DNA of 64,000 nucleotides from Tethya wilhelma (Eukaryota; Porifera; Demospongiae; Tethyida; Tethyidae). Shown piece after piece: positions 12,280 through 28,252 of this stretch; position 1 is the stretch's first letter; every line of letters starts with the position of its first letter. The stretch spans positions 3,075,075 to 3,139,074 of the forward strand of contig CAXIPT010000001.1 in NCBI GenBank assembly GCA_964030475.1. The letters run 5' to 3'. Made by a program: the position numbers and the translations under genes. A model generated the notes under the pieces. It was not told where the DNA came from and made no database searches. It was given only the letters and a program-made list of their open reading frames with translations.

Positions 12280-13455
12280 ATGACTGATTCTGCTACTGCA
12301 AGTCCAACAAAGGACCTGGACATCTTCGGGAAAGAGCTGGGCATCACTGGTAAGTAACATGAGTTTGCAGGCCTGAATTTTTGGCTGTGAAAACTAAAGA
12401 ATAATTGTGGAACCACTACACGTGCACCCAGTAGGATATGGTCAGCTGTAGACAATGCTGACTGTACGACCCTCTCATGTGTGTGTGTATACAGTGTGCC
12501 TAACTTGTCATTGAACAACCATGCTCTTTGTTGTCACCATGTACTGTAGTACATCCACCACCGTGGTGAAACCCTGCAGTGAAATGTTTGGTCATGTTTT
12601 CTCCTTTTGATCTGCTTCAGCTGCTGAGCGAAATGCACTCTCATCAGAGACGGGAGAGGTGTTCCTTCGAAAGGTCCTCCAAGTGGACACCCACTCAAAG
12701 AAGGGAGACCCGACAGAGCCCAGGATAATGGTATGGCTAGTCAGTGGTGTATCATGGATGGGTTTGGAAAGATAAAGATAATGTATTGTCTGTGGTTAGG
12801 CTTATAGTATCATTGTCCTTGGTTATATTTGTCATTGATGGATACAAAGTGATGACAGGCTGTTCGTTTTTGCATGATTTGCACGAGTTTCTCAATGTTT
12901 TGATATGAGAGCGCACGATAGCTATTTCTGCACATTCTTCGTGTCCTGCTAGGATATGCATGACTGGGCTTCTGTTGTCAACTCCCCAACATCAACACTG
13001 TCGCTTACTGTACACACACATACTGTTCAGGAGGCTGCTAATAGGCTATTGTTGGCATACACTGCATTTTGTAGTGTGCATTATGAATGGTCTTATACCA
13101 CTCACACTGTGTAGATGTGTCACCTTAGACACTTGTAGAGAGTGTTAGCATTTGAATAGGGATCAATAATACTTTCAGATTCACAGGAGACTGTGGACAA
13201 CTGTTGTGATAATATGTTTGGTGTGTGGTGACTTGCTTGTACACATCCACACAAGCTTTTACGAGAGGATTCCTACTACACTAGCTTACTCACAAATTAT
13301 ATCACTGGACTTTTGTACATTTTAAGTATGACAAGCTCACAATAGATTGTCAAACTGATCTACAGTCCCTTCCTTCTTGTTGATTGAAAGCTACTTGTTT
13401 TGTTTCTTTTAATTTCATTGCCAGCTATCAACTATTCTATTGTTTAAGCTGTGTT

Positions 13456-13498
<43 letters not shown>

Positions 13499-13802
13499 TT
13501 CATTTGTCTGATATAGGTGATCTCTAGCAGTCGCTGCTCCCTACTCACTCACGGATCAACTACAAAGGTACACACTCAGTGATTGTTGTTTTTGTGCCTA
13601 TATGTGTACTGTTAATGGTAATACCATATAGGCTATTAATGTTGATTAGATTGAATTGGTCATTACTGGAATCTGTAAAGATAAACATTAGTGTATGTTT
13701 ACTTTCGTTAAAATCCAAAACAGTTTTTTTTGATGATTTTCAAAGCAATTGGTCACTTTGAGACCATGTATGTATATAGATGTAGCTACGTACCACACAC
13801 AA

Positions 13803-13833
<31 letters not shown>

Positions 13834-14099
13834 AATGATTTTTTCATAGTTGGAGACAACGTTCAATTTTCTGAGGATACAACGTTTGGAGTGCACTGAA
13901 TCGAAGGTATTTGTCTGTTTGTACTGTCTCTCTGTGGAATGCACTGGCCAATAATTACAGTGCACTGCATGGGTGTGTGTACAAATTACAGTGTACATTG
14001 GCTCTAGCACGTAGTAGGGTAATTACTACATACCAAAAACTTGATTGCCATATTAAATGGCATTGTACATACATACTGTGTGCCTATACTGTGTGACTA

Positions 14100-14148
<49 letters not shown>

Positions 14149-15453
14149 TGATATTCCACATTGCTGGTGAAGCTCGACAAAGAGAGCTTCATTCAAAGAG
14201 AGCAGATTCTGTTCAAATCATAGCTTTGATAACTGCTCAACTCAAAAGTGTCTTCCCAGTGACTCCATTGGAGTAAGGAATACATTTTGTGATGACCATT
14301 CTCATAGCTCATGGTTAATGGGTCATTGTTTCCCTTTTTTTCCCTCAGACTGGTTCTCAAGCTAACCTTTGACCCTGACTCATTGCGAACTGAAGTGTCT
14401 TCTCTCCGTGACAACCTGATGAGTGCAATGAACCGTGTCGATGCTTCAAGTATTCAAGGATTCATCACCTCCTACGGATTTCTCTGTGACTTTTTTGGAG
14501 TACCTTTCAGCAACGAAGTCTCATGGGTTGGTCATACTAATTTATATGAGGATATAACCCTCTATTAACATGTTAATCATTATAATATTATATTATTCAT
14601 TTTCCACACACAGTTCATGAAGCATGTGTATTTATCTCATGGCATTCGCGATCTTAACATGGTCGATTTCAACCACCTCACCTCCAGGTACGTTTTTAAG
14701 CTTAGTTATTTCCTGCACAGAATTTTTAAAAAAATTTGTTCATAAATTACCTGATAACATAATGATTATTATGATACTTTCTATTGTGTTTGAAACACAG
14801 AGATATCCTTCCAATGTTGAGCACTCTAAGACACAATCAGTTTTTTGAGGGAATTGTTGACAAATCTGGCAAAGTTGTGAGTAAAAGGGGAAAAAAAGCA
14901 AATACTTTTAAAAGTTGTTAATATTCATATTCAGCTCTCAATACTCTGCACTTTGATTCACTCCAGGGACATGACCTGTTTGATGAACTCAGCTATGTGT
15001 TGAATGTGTCTCGTGCTATTAAACAGCTGGTACTCAATAATGGTGCTTTGAAACCGTGAGTTAGGGTGGTCTTTGTTCTTGAAAGATTAGTTTTCACTGT
15101 TGGTGTGTTTTTGCTATGCAGTGAGAACTTGATTAGGCTGTCCAATGCACTCAGAAATAATCCTCGGACAGTTTTAACACACCTTGATCTTTCTGATAAC
15201 TCAATGGATGATAAGAGTATGTGTGTATGTAGTGTTTTCCTTATGTATTCCTTTTGGGTGTATGTGTGCATCTTATCTAACCACTGTAATATACACTGTC
15301 TCTTGTCTTGTAGCTATTGAGGCTCTTGGTGGTGCTATAGAGTCTCTCCCTCATGGCCTGCAGATGCTCAAATTGGTCAACTGCAAGATAACAGCAAGAG
15401 GTATGTGGAGGCATTTGGTACTTGCATAGTTTTGCATTTCTTTTTTTTTTTTG

Positions 15454-15511
<58 letters not shown>

Positions 15512-15528
15512 NNNNNNNNNNNNNNNNN

Positions 15529-15577
<49 letters not shown>

Positions 15578-18500
15578 GTAGTCTATTGGCTCAAAGCATG
15601 AAACAGAACAAGAACATGCAGTACTCTCTCGTGCACCTTGACCTCTCCTCCAACCCTCTCGGCCCTGATCCTCAAGGCTCATTGGCCTTCATCCAGGAGC
15701 CTCAAACCATTGCCACACTCAATCTCTCCAAGTGTAACTTAAACTTTGAGTTTATCCTCCCCGTGCTGTTCCGTGGTTGTCAGCAACACTTGAGAGAACT
15801 CAACCTCTCCTACAATTTTGGCAAAGGAAAGAAGGGTGTTCACGGTCCAAATGTTCCACATGGTTTCCAGCAGTTTCTCAGCACAGCTATTTCCATCTAT
15901 ACTGTCAATATTGCCGGATGCAAACTCACTAGCGATGTAATGGTGTAAGTTTTCTGTTTAAGTGTCTGCTTCCCATTTGGTCTAGTGGTTAGGATTCCTG
16001 GCTTTCACCCAGGCGGCCCGGGTTCGATTCCCGGAGTGGGAATAATGTTTTTTTTTTTTCCCCTCTTGTTGTTTCCTTTAGTGCAATATTAGAAGGCCTT
16101 ACTGTGAATCCTAATGTCAATGCTGTGGATCTTGATGTATCTTCTAATGACCTTGGAACTGGAAAGGATCCACGGAACATGGCAAAAGTTTTGGCTCGAA
16201 CCAAGTGTCTCCACCAGCTGAATCTGTCTGAGTGTGGCCTAGACCAAATTCTTCCTGAGATTATTAGTGCCGTTGATGAAAACCAGATGCTGAAACATCT
16301 TCTCATTGGGAAAAATTTTGCTGGAAAAAACAAGTACGTACACAAATTCATGTAATAGATTGGTAATACAACTGTCATCCATAAAACATGATTGTTATAC
16401 GTTTAAGTGAAGTGTGCAGTTTCATATTGCTAATCTTTCCCCTACTAACTAACTAGCATACGTGCAGCTGCTCTGAGTGGTCTCTCTAAGCTGTTGAACA
16501 AAGAAGACTGTCATCTTGAGTCATTGTGTGTCACAGACTCCAGGTTGAAAGGGGAGACAACCATCTTGTTGCAGGCCTTGGAGGACAATACTAGCCTCAC
16601 CAAACTTGACATAAGGTTTGCCTGCAGAGTGTTGTTGTCAAGTAGGCCGGTGTATTGAGATGCTCTTCCTTCTTTGGTTATCTAGTGGAAACCAAATGTC
16701 AAACACAGGTGCCCGCTCCCTTGCTAAAACACTGCACACAAATTGTTCATTGAGAGAAGTTTGTTGGGACAACAATGACACTACGGTGTATGGTTTTCGA
16801 GATGTAGCAAACGCTTTGGAAAAGTATGTTGAATAACATTTGCCATAATATTGTAGTGTTTCCCCTGCCTCTACATTATCACCACCATCAATGCATCATG
16901 TACTTGTTCTGTGTTTTCTCAGTAACTACACCCTCAGAGTAATGCCCCTCCCACTCCACGACATCGGTAGAGCTGGAAAGGGGGTGGAAGAACCCATCCA
17001 AAAGATACAAGTACTTCTGTGTCGCAACCACTCTGACGAGAGGTTAAAGGTTGAACTAGCGTCTTTGCACCGTGGGAGACTGCTCACTGCCACACAGCAC
17101 AGCGTAAGTAGTTAGTAACAATTGTTTTCCTTAGAGTTTCTCCTTTTTCTTAGTTTCATTAAAATGTTCCCTCTGGTTATAGGGAACTTTTTTTTTTCAA
17201 TGGAAAAATGTTATAATCTGTATTCGATTTTTACAGTCTGTGGTTAGCCGTGAGCTTGTTCAACTGGAGGACCTGCTCCAGTGGGCTGAGGGTGTGCATG
17301 GCAGCTCACACGAGCATGTGGCCGAAGCTCTTGAGATCAAGAAACAGGCAAACAAAGTGGTACAGGTATGTAAGTGTGAAAGACTTTGTTCTTTTATGTA
17401 CACAAGGAGACATTAATGTCGGCTGTATGCCTGTACATGTTCTCCCACTGTAGCTGACAGATGGACTTTATTCCCCTCAAGTTGAGTCAGAACAGTTTGA
17501 AGTCATCACAGCTCAAGTGAAGAGTCTTCTGGACTCCTTCATGGACAATGTCTTCGTTGAGCATGTCAATGTTAGTCAATGGGAGAAAGAAATATGTATA
17601 TGTTGGTTTGAACTCTTATCTCCCTCTTGTTCACAGGAAACCTCTGAGCAGATGGTCAGTCGAAGTGCCAAAGCTTCATCTTTGTTGCTCTCAGAGGAAG
17701 CTAAAAAGACTCTTCGTGGCTTTGCCATTTCAAAGAATGACCGCAACTTTATTCAGATAAAGAGAACTGTGGCAGGACGTACTGCTCCGGAGATTGCAAA
17801 CCAAGTTAGTGCCATAAACTTGGACGTCGCTGCCAACATATCAGAGCTGGTGGTGGAACAGACGTTGATGAAACTTGAAAGAGTCAACCACAAATTGGTA
17901 TGGTAGTATTAGAAAGGAATTAGGGAGTGTTTAATTGTATTTTATCTCATGTATTTTTCATGTATGTGTGTACTTTGTAGTCGAAATTGAAGAAAGAAAC
18001 TCAGGGCAGCAGTCAAACTCCAGACACCAAGGTCTCTCGAAACTTTACCTTTAGAGTTCAAGGAGAAGATGACTCCCCAAGAAAGAAAAAGAAGAGAGCT
18101 CGCAAGCCAGATGGCGATGATGTGGAAGAAGGTATGGGCGTGCTTTTAAAAGGACTATTATTTTCCAACAGTGATATAAGTTTTTCTTAATTTCTTCCAC
18201 AGTTGATCTTCCAAGCGCTCCATTGAGCACTGAAGGTCCTACTCTTGAGCATTTGGGCAAGACTAGACCAAAACCAGCTCGTTTGCAAAGGTCAACTCGA
18301 AAAGGAAGTGCAGCTCCCCCTAAAAAGCCAAGTGCTCCCACAGAGGCCACCATCAGTGAAGTGGAGCCAGAGGAGAAACCAACTCCAGAAGTGAAACCCA
18401 AACCAAAAGAACATGTAAATGCATTTTGAGCTAATCATCGCTGTGTGCTGATTGATGTTTTAATGTCTCTATTCCAGAAAGCTACTGAGCCTATTCTTCT

Positions 18501-21337
18501 ACCAAAACCAAAGCCTAAGCCAGAGGAAGAGACTCCTCCCAAGGTGAGATTACAACCAGCTGCAATCGTAGTTTTTAAGTGTCTTAGCCATGTTGTATTT
18601 TCCAATACACCTCACAGGCTACTACTGAAGAAAAGGAACCAGTCTCAGCTCCACTAACAAAGACTGATGAAGAGGCCAAAGAACCACCACCACAGCCATC
18701 ACCCAGCGAGGTGAGAGAGAGAGACTGATTTGAAAAAAACAAAAAAAACAACAACCCCCCCCCCCTGAAATTAAACATCAAAACATTTCTGCAGGAACCA
18801 GACAGCAAGCCACCAGAAGATGTTGTCAAGCCTGAAGTGGTTGAGGAGCAAGTCAAAGAAGAAACGACGGAGAAGGTAGTAAAGAAGCTACCTTTGAGTT
18901 TACTTCCTTCATGGATTAATTAACCTTTTTGTAACTAGGAAACCCCTGATGAGAACAAAGAGACTGTTGAGGAAAGCAAAAAGGAGACTGTTGATGAGGG
19001 CAAGAAGGAGACAGCCGATGACAGCAAAGAGGAGACTGCTGATGATAAACCAGAAGATGACAAACAGCCAGCTCCAGTGGAAGTCACTGAGAACGAAGAG
19101 ATTCTCCCAACAGTTGAAGCTGTTGAGACAGTTGATGGAGGGATAGATTTGGAACTTGATGATGAGCTCTCAAAACTAGATGCACTGGCGAAGGAAATGG
19201 AGACCCTAGTCGATGATGAAACTAAAGAACCAGAGAAGGATGAACCAAAAACTGCAGAAGTTGAGAAAGATTCCACAAAAGAGCCCATAGAAGTAGAGCC
19301 ACCAAAGTCTGAAAGTCCTGAGACGACTGTGACTTCTCCAGAAGTTGAGACATCTGATAAAGATGTATCTGAAACTGTACCAACACAAGAACCGGCAAAG
19401 ACTCCAACTCCAGAGCCAGTGAGGAAACCAAGTCCTGAACTCTCAAAGACACCCACTCCTGAAGCCGAAGCAGTGATGCCAGAACCGCCGATAGTATCCA
19501 GTCCAGAGATAGCAGTTGAGACTACAGAAACAGTTGCAGACACCAAACCAGAACCTGAAAAGGCACCAAGTCCTGAAATTACCAAGAAATCCACTCCCGA
19601 GCTTGCAAAGAAACCAACAACCCCTGAGCCAGCTAAACCATTAACCCCTGAGCCTCCAAAAACACCTACCCCTGAACCTCCAAAAATTCCTACCCCTGAA
19701 CCTGCGAAGAAGCCAACCCCTGAACCTGCAAAGAAACCCACCCCTGAGCCTGCAAAGAAGCCAACCCCCGAGCCAGCAAAGAAGCCAACCCCTGAGCCTG
19801 CAAAGAAACCAACCCCCGAACCTGCAAAGAAACCAACCCCCGAACCTGCAAAGAAACCAACCCCCGAACCTGCAAAGAAACCTGCTCCTGAGCCAGCTAA
19901 GCCATCAACCCCTGAGCCTCCAAAGAAGCCTACACCTGAGCCAGCTAAGAAACCAACGCCAAAACCTGCAAAGAAGCCAGTACCTACACCAACTAAAAAG
20001 GAAGAAGATAGTCAACCTACTGTACAGAATGGAGTTGTAGGTGACTCTGAAAAGCGAATGGAACTAGCCAAGGAATCTCCCAAACCAATGTCCAGGCCGA
20101 TAATCAAACCACGAGTGATGCACACTGATGAAAAAACACCTGTGGTATGTTTTTTTGTTTTACTTCCCTTTTCATTCATGAGAAGTCACAAACATCATTT
20201 TTGCGTTTGTCTGTTTCAGGAACCTTCAATGGAAGAGAGGAAGCTTTCTACACCCACAAAAGAGTTGAGTGAAAAACAGGGCACTCCAGGAGGAAGACAA
20301 ACACCGGAGACTACTGAGGAAGCTGTTGTAAAGAGACCTGGCAAAGAAGGCCAGAAACACGATAGAAAAAAGTATGATAATACGCACAAAATTTAAAACT
20401 GCATAGTATTTGATTGTACTGCAATGATGTTAATTTGTTCAGGGGTACTTTCTCGAAGCTGTTTGGTAAAAAGGATAAAGGCAAGTCTCCAGCTCCTGAG
20501 GAGCTCAAACCACCTGCACAGCAGGAGAGAGTGACAAGTGGAGACTGGGAGGTCGTAGAACCAGTGTCTCAGGTGTCTGCCACCACTGGTCAGCAAGAAG
20601 TTAGTCCAAGTCCTGAGATTATCAAAAAGCCACCGCCGGCTGTCAGGGAGAAACCAAAGGGTCCACGTCGAGCTCAGTCTGTGGACGAGAGAGAAGGTGA
20701 GCAGCCACAGCCCGAGGTGAAGAAGGTACCTATTGGCACATCAGCACCTATGAGTGAACTGGCAAATGTACTCAAACAAGGAGGAGGATTTCCACTCAAA
20801 AAACCTACCAAGGTGAAAATTTTTTTCTTAGTTCGCTGAAGTCATGATAATAATTGTACCCTCTTCTTCTTAAATGTGATTTAATCACAATTAAGTGTTT
20901 TGTAAGTGACTCGATCCTGTATTTATTTCTCCTCAGCCTCCCCCTCAAGACAGTCCCGGCACTCCTAAAAGGGCTGATACAGATCCTCCATCATCATCAG
21001 ATCAGCAAAAGAAGGCTGCACCTGGACCTGCTCCAAAACCACGACCCAAGCCAAGACCGTCGACAAGGAAGGCTGCCAGTTTTGGAGATACATTGGACAA
21101 TGTCAGCGAACCTGTTGGCCAGCAGTCCCCTCAGCGATCTCCTCAGCGGTCACCCCATCATTCACCACAAAAACCACATGGTAAGGATCAGGAGAGTGTG
21201 TGTGTCTAGTCACTCATATGCATGGTGAGATGAGGGAGCTGGTGTGTATTATATAGAATAGCTAGAGACATTGTGTATAAACATGAATTGCAATTTCTTT
21301 TTGTCCAGTCGCTAATGAAGATGGCACGTTAGTATGA
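12280..21337 (+). CDS. CARMIL1: CARMIL (capping protein, Arp2/3 and myosin-I linker)
   Basis: CARMILs bind actin capping protein and remove it from barbed ends at the leading edge. 28 coding exons run from 12280-12349 to 21309-21337 (stop TGA) and sum to 1721 aa in unbroken phase. Domain order: PH-like N-terminus (exons up to about 14272), leucine-rich repeats (for example LTHLDLSDNSMDD, LVHLDLSSNPLG, ELNLSYNF, QLNLSECGLD, KLDIRSGNQMSNTG), a cap with YTLRVMPLPLHDI, a helical dimerisation region, then a long disordered tail. The capping-protein interaction motif is at about 18235-18270 (LEHLGKTRPK; family consensus LxHxTxxRPK, so Thr is replaced by Gly here). The tail contains about ten copies of an eight-residue KKPTPEPA repeat in the 1.2-kb exon 18939-20144. 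An intron (15945-16081) holds a tRNA gene, and another contains the N run at 15512-15528. CARMIL1/2/3 cannot be told apart by eye. Confidence 0.93.
13459..13492. repeat. (GT)n microsatellite
   Basis: GT repeat in a CARMIL intron, 25 bp upstream of the acceptor of exon 13517-13567. Confidence 0.9.
14103..14146. repeat. (CT)n microsatellite forming a splice acceptor tract
   Basis: Pure CT run ending in CAG at 14147, where CARMIL exon 14148-14272 starts. The repeat is the polypyrimidine tract. Confidence 0.85.
15454..15573. repeat. (CT)n, N run (15512-15528) and (CA)n
   Basis: CT repeat, then 17 N, then a CA repeat whose final CAG is the acceptor of CARMIL exon 15575-15944. Both flanking exons are intact and in phase, so the N run lies within an intron. 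Confidence 0.9.
15971..16042 (+). tRNA. tRNA-Glu (TTC)
   Basis: A 72-nt cloverleaf: acceptor arms TCCCATT and AGTGGGA pair (one G-T pair), D-arm GTCTAGTGGTTAGGAT, anticodon stem CCTGG/CCAGG with loop CTTTCAC (anticodon TTC), and T-arm CCCGGGTTCGATTCCCGG with a perfect B box GGTTCGATTCC. A run of T at about 16048-16058 follows as a Pol III terminator. No intron and no encoded CCA, as expected for a eukaryotic gene. It lies inside a CARMIL intron, same strand. Confidence 0.97.
19680..19980 (+). repeat. 24-bp coding minisatellite (KKPTPEPA)n in CARMIL
   Basis: About ten tandem 24-bp units, most with near-identical codons, encode KKPTPEPA with variants such as KKPAPEPA and KPSTPEPP. It causes long open frames on the opposite strand that are not genes. 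Confidence 0.9.
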
Positions 21338-21664
21338 AACAAATTAGAAATTATTGCATGAAATCGAAAATTGTGTGCAGTGAATATTGTTGTGTTTATT
21401 TAGATTAATTTTATTGTCAATTCTAATTAATTTTTATCATTAATTTAGATTGCCTCCAAAATTTATTTGTGAACTCACAGAAATGTAGTTCTGTTTATAT
21501 AATTAATTTTTCTTTGTGTGTGTCTAGATAACTATATTTTTAGAATAATTGACCATTATTATTTAAGATGAATAATGTTTTTTAATGATAGTTGTAATAA
21601 TTATTAATGATTTCAGTCGTTGTATGTCTATAACATAACCTTAATAATAGTAATATTAATTTTT
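21338..21664. other. Convergent 3' spacer CARMIL / GMPR
   Basis: About 330 bp of AT-rich sequence between two stop codons on opposite strands, presumably both 3' UTRs. No further gene seen. Confidence 0.5.
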
Positions 21665-23860
<2,196 letters not shown>

Positions 23861-23962
23861 GTTGGCAGCAACTTCCGAGTTCAGTAGATGATAAACTAGG
23901 TAAAGGGTCGACAATCTGGTCCACGTGGGTGAGCTTCTATTAGAAACTGTAAGCTATCAGCT
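23861..23962. promoter_or_regulatory. Divergent promoter GMPR / NGDN
   Basis: Only 102 bp separate the two start codons. It includes a palindromic E-box CCACGTGG at 23921-23928. Shared promoter inferred. Confidence 0.5.
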
Positions 23963-25492
23963 ATGGATGAAGAGGTAAGCTTGTTGTCCTTTTCAAGCAC
24001 CTGTCTTTACATTTATTGAACGCTAACAGATGGTGGCTAAAGATTTACCCAAACTGCTTAGTTTGACACAAGATATGAACTCAAAGGTATTTGAAACAAA
24101 GGGAGATTATATGTTTATAAATTTGTATTTATTTGGTACAGATATCTGATGTGATTCAGTTGGTAACCAGTCTGAAAAAGAAAGTGTCTAGTCCAGAATT
24201 CAATACTGACCAAGGCATTAGTTTTCTTGAACTAAAGTACCATCTGCTTCTAAGGTATTGTTCTACACATGTGTAGTTTCATTGTGCTGCAGTAGTGACC
24301 AACGTACGTGTGGTTTTCATGCTCCTAATATTTAGCTATGTACTAAACCTTACTCAAACTATGATGCTGAAAGTAGAAGGGAAACCAATAGTAGATGCTC
24401 CATCTATTGACCGTCTTGTGGAGCTCAGAACTGTAAGTGCGAGCAGAAAGAACAATAGTAGTTTTTATTGAATGCAGATGCATGTACTATGGTTTTGTGT
24501 CATCATTGTTAGGTGCTTGAGAAGATGAGACCCATAGAGCACAAGTTACGTTACCAGATAGACAAGTTGATAAGAACTGCTACATCTGGTCCAGCAGGTC
24601 TGTTCAACCAACGTTGAGTACATTATCGGAATGCCAATTATGGCTACTATCTCATGTAATTTGTTTCCAGTGTCCACTAATGATCCACTGCGCTTCAAAC
24701 CTAACCCTTCCAACTTGGTGTCGAAGCTTGCTGACGAGAAGAGTCAACTGAATGACAGTGATCATGGAGCTGATTATGATGATAGTGAAACATCAGCCGC
24801 TGAGGATGAGGTGCCCAAGTTGTATGTTCCACCTCGAGTGATGGCTGTGCCTTATCAGGAGGACACCAAGAGAGACAGACAGCACCTCAGAAGTAGAGCT
24901 GTCCATAGCTCTCTCATTCAGGAACTCAGAGATGAGTTTTCAGACGCTCCTGCTGAAATCAAGGTTTGCCTCAAATGCACTGAGGTGTGGAAATGTTACA
25001 GTTTTTATATATCTCTTCATTAGACGTCTGAGTCTGGTTTACGAAAACAAAGAGAAGTACTAAAGGAGAAAGAACTAGAAAGGTGAGCTCTAATGTAGTG
25101 CACTATGTAAAGAAATCCACATTTTAACTGTACAACAGATATGAGGAGGAACACATGTTGCGTTTGCAACGTAAGAAGAGGGGTAGGGACTCTGGCCGCT
25201 CTACTAGAGAAACATTAGACCACGTGACAGACTTCTCAGCTTTGGAAGCTCTCACTCAAGAGGTAGGTAGTGTGTAAGGCTAATAGTGAGAACAGTGAAT
25301 CATGAAATTGTCATCATTGGCAGGTTGGAGATGTTGAGAGTGGGCCACTGAGAAAGAAACCCAAGAGGAAAGGAAGAAAGTTTAAGAAAGGTATGTTGGT
25401 CATTGTTGAATGCTAAAATATATCTATTCACTGTTTTTTTTTTTTTTCTCTTGCACAATTCAGGATCATATAGAAGAAAACACAAACATTAA
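23963..25492 (+). CDS. NGDN: Neuroguidin (Sas10/Lcp5 family)
   Basis: Neuroguidin/Lcp5 is a nucleolar component of the small-subunit processome; the vertebrate protein also binds eIF4E and CPEB. Ten exons: 23963-23974, 24030-24086, 24142-24254, 24336-24432, 24513-24597, 24671-24963, 25024-25082, 25139-25262, 25324-25390 and 25464-25492, totalling 311 aa (human 315). The first coding exon is only four codons (MDEE). Visible features are the Sas10 domain (FLELKYHLLLSYVLNL, LEKMRPIEHKLRYQIDKL), DPLRFKPNPSNL, the acidic DSDHGADYDDSE stretch, YVPPRVMAVPYQED, and a basic tail (KKPKRKGRKFKKG, RRKHKH). It converges with PDCD6, with 130 bp between stops. Confidence 0.94.
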
Positions 25493-25622
25493 TAATGTAG
25501 CATCATACAATGTCAATCTATTATATACAATAGCTATAAATTATATTATAATTATTAAATCATAACCTGATCCACAAGTTTGAACTATTGTTGTGTGTGT
25601 GTGTGTGTGTTTCATCACGTTT

Positions 25623-26616
<994 letters not shown>

Positions 26617-26798
26617 TTTTGATTGACTGTTGAGCCTTTTAAGGTTCAATTCCCAATCCACATTCAACAAGGAAGCCCCTATTCTTCATTCCCATTCCTG
26701 GGTCTACACGTGTGCATTTGGCGCGCAGTACAGCGAATCCATGCAATGCAGTTTGTATTTAGCAGGTGAAAAGGTCTAGGCAAGACACACAGCTCAAC
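26617..26798. promoter_or_regulatory. Divergent promoter PDCD6 / SF3B3
   Basis: 182 bp between start codons; contains ACACGTGT near 26706-26713 and GGCGCGCAG near 26720. No TATA box seen. Confidence 0.45.
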
Positions 26799-28212
26799 AT
26801 GTTCCTGTATGGACTGACACTTCAGAAGGCATCTTCTGTAGTGCAGGCTATTCATGGAAACTTCTCAGGTGCTAAACTGCAGGAAATTGTGGTGGCTAAG
26901 GGAAAGATTCTGGAGATATACAGAGTAGATGCAAACACAGGCAAACTGCATTCAATGCTTTCTGCTGAAGTATTTGGACTTGTAAGATCAATAATTCCTT
27001 TTAGGCTAACTGGAAGCACTAAAGGTATGATGAATAGAAGCATTTTAAATGGTGCACATGCACATCATTCTAGTGGATGTTCCAATTAATGCACACCAAT
27101 TGTATCTTCTCTCCAGATTACATTGTTGTAGGCAGTGACTCTGGCCGTATAGTCATTCTAGAGTATAATGCACAAAAGAACCTCTTTGAAAAGGTACATA
27201 TACATACATGTACTAGTTCTGCTATCCTTTTCATCAGAGTCATTGAGTCAGACTTCATTGTATATACTCACTGCAGGTGCACCAGGAGACATTTGGCAAG
27301 AGTGGGTGCAGACGGATTGTTCCTGGCCAGTACCTTGGGGTGGATCCTAAGGGCAGAGCCTGTATGATCGGAGCCGTTGAGAAGCAGAAGCTGGTGTACA
27401 TTCTGAACCGTGACTCTGCTGCCAGGCTCACCATCTCCTCTCCTCTGGAGGCACACAAAGCACACAACATTGTTTATCATGTTGTGGGAGTCGATGTCGG
27501 CTTTGAAAACCCCATGTTTGCTTGCCTGGAACTTGACTATGAGGTATGTATGTACACAAGTATAGGACCATAATATATGATACCATTGACTAGGAATTTT
27601 TGTGTCTGCTAAGAAAATTGAAATTTTATTTTGAATGGTAGTCTTTACCACACTCTCTGGGATGATACTGCACGGAAATCTTCCTGCAATAGAATATTGA
27701 TTTTTCTTGTTTCTTGTTTGTTCCCCCAAAGGAAGCTGACAATGACCCCACTGGTGAGGCAGCCCAGGTGGCCCACCAGACGCTCACCTTTTATGAGTTG
27801 GACCTGGGTCTCAATCATGTGGTCCGCAAGTATAGCGAGCCACTGGAGGACACAGCCAACCTCCTCATATCGGTGCCTGGGGGAAATGATGGTCCCAGTG
27901 GCGTGCTGGTCTGCTGTGAGAACTACCTTGTCTACAAGAACTTTGGAGATCAGCCTGACCTCCGATGCCCCATACCACGACGACAGCACGATCTCGATGA
28001 TGCTGACAGGAGCATGCTCTTTGTGTGCAGTGCCACACACAAAACCAAGGTACAAGGGTCATGTAACATTGTATGGAAAGTTCTTGGTGAAGAATTTTAG
28101 GTTTTTTTGCTTTTGTTTTTTTTACTCCTCAGCATATGTTCTTCTTCCTGGTGCAAACAGAACAGGGTGATATTTTCAAAGTAACTCTTGACACTGATGA
28201 TGATGTGGTGAG

Positions 28213-28252
<40 letters not shown>

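Noticed and set aside
18935..19741. 268-codon minus-strand frame of Gly/Ser/Val repeats opposite CARMIL
   Set aside because: It is the antisense reading of the KKPTPEPA minisatellite and Glu/Thr/Pro-rich exon; no splice structure or family match.
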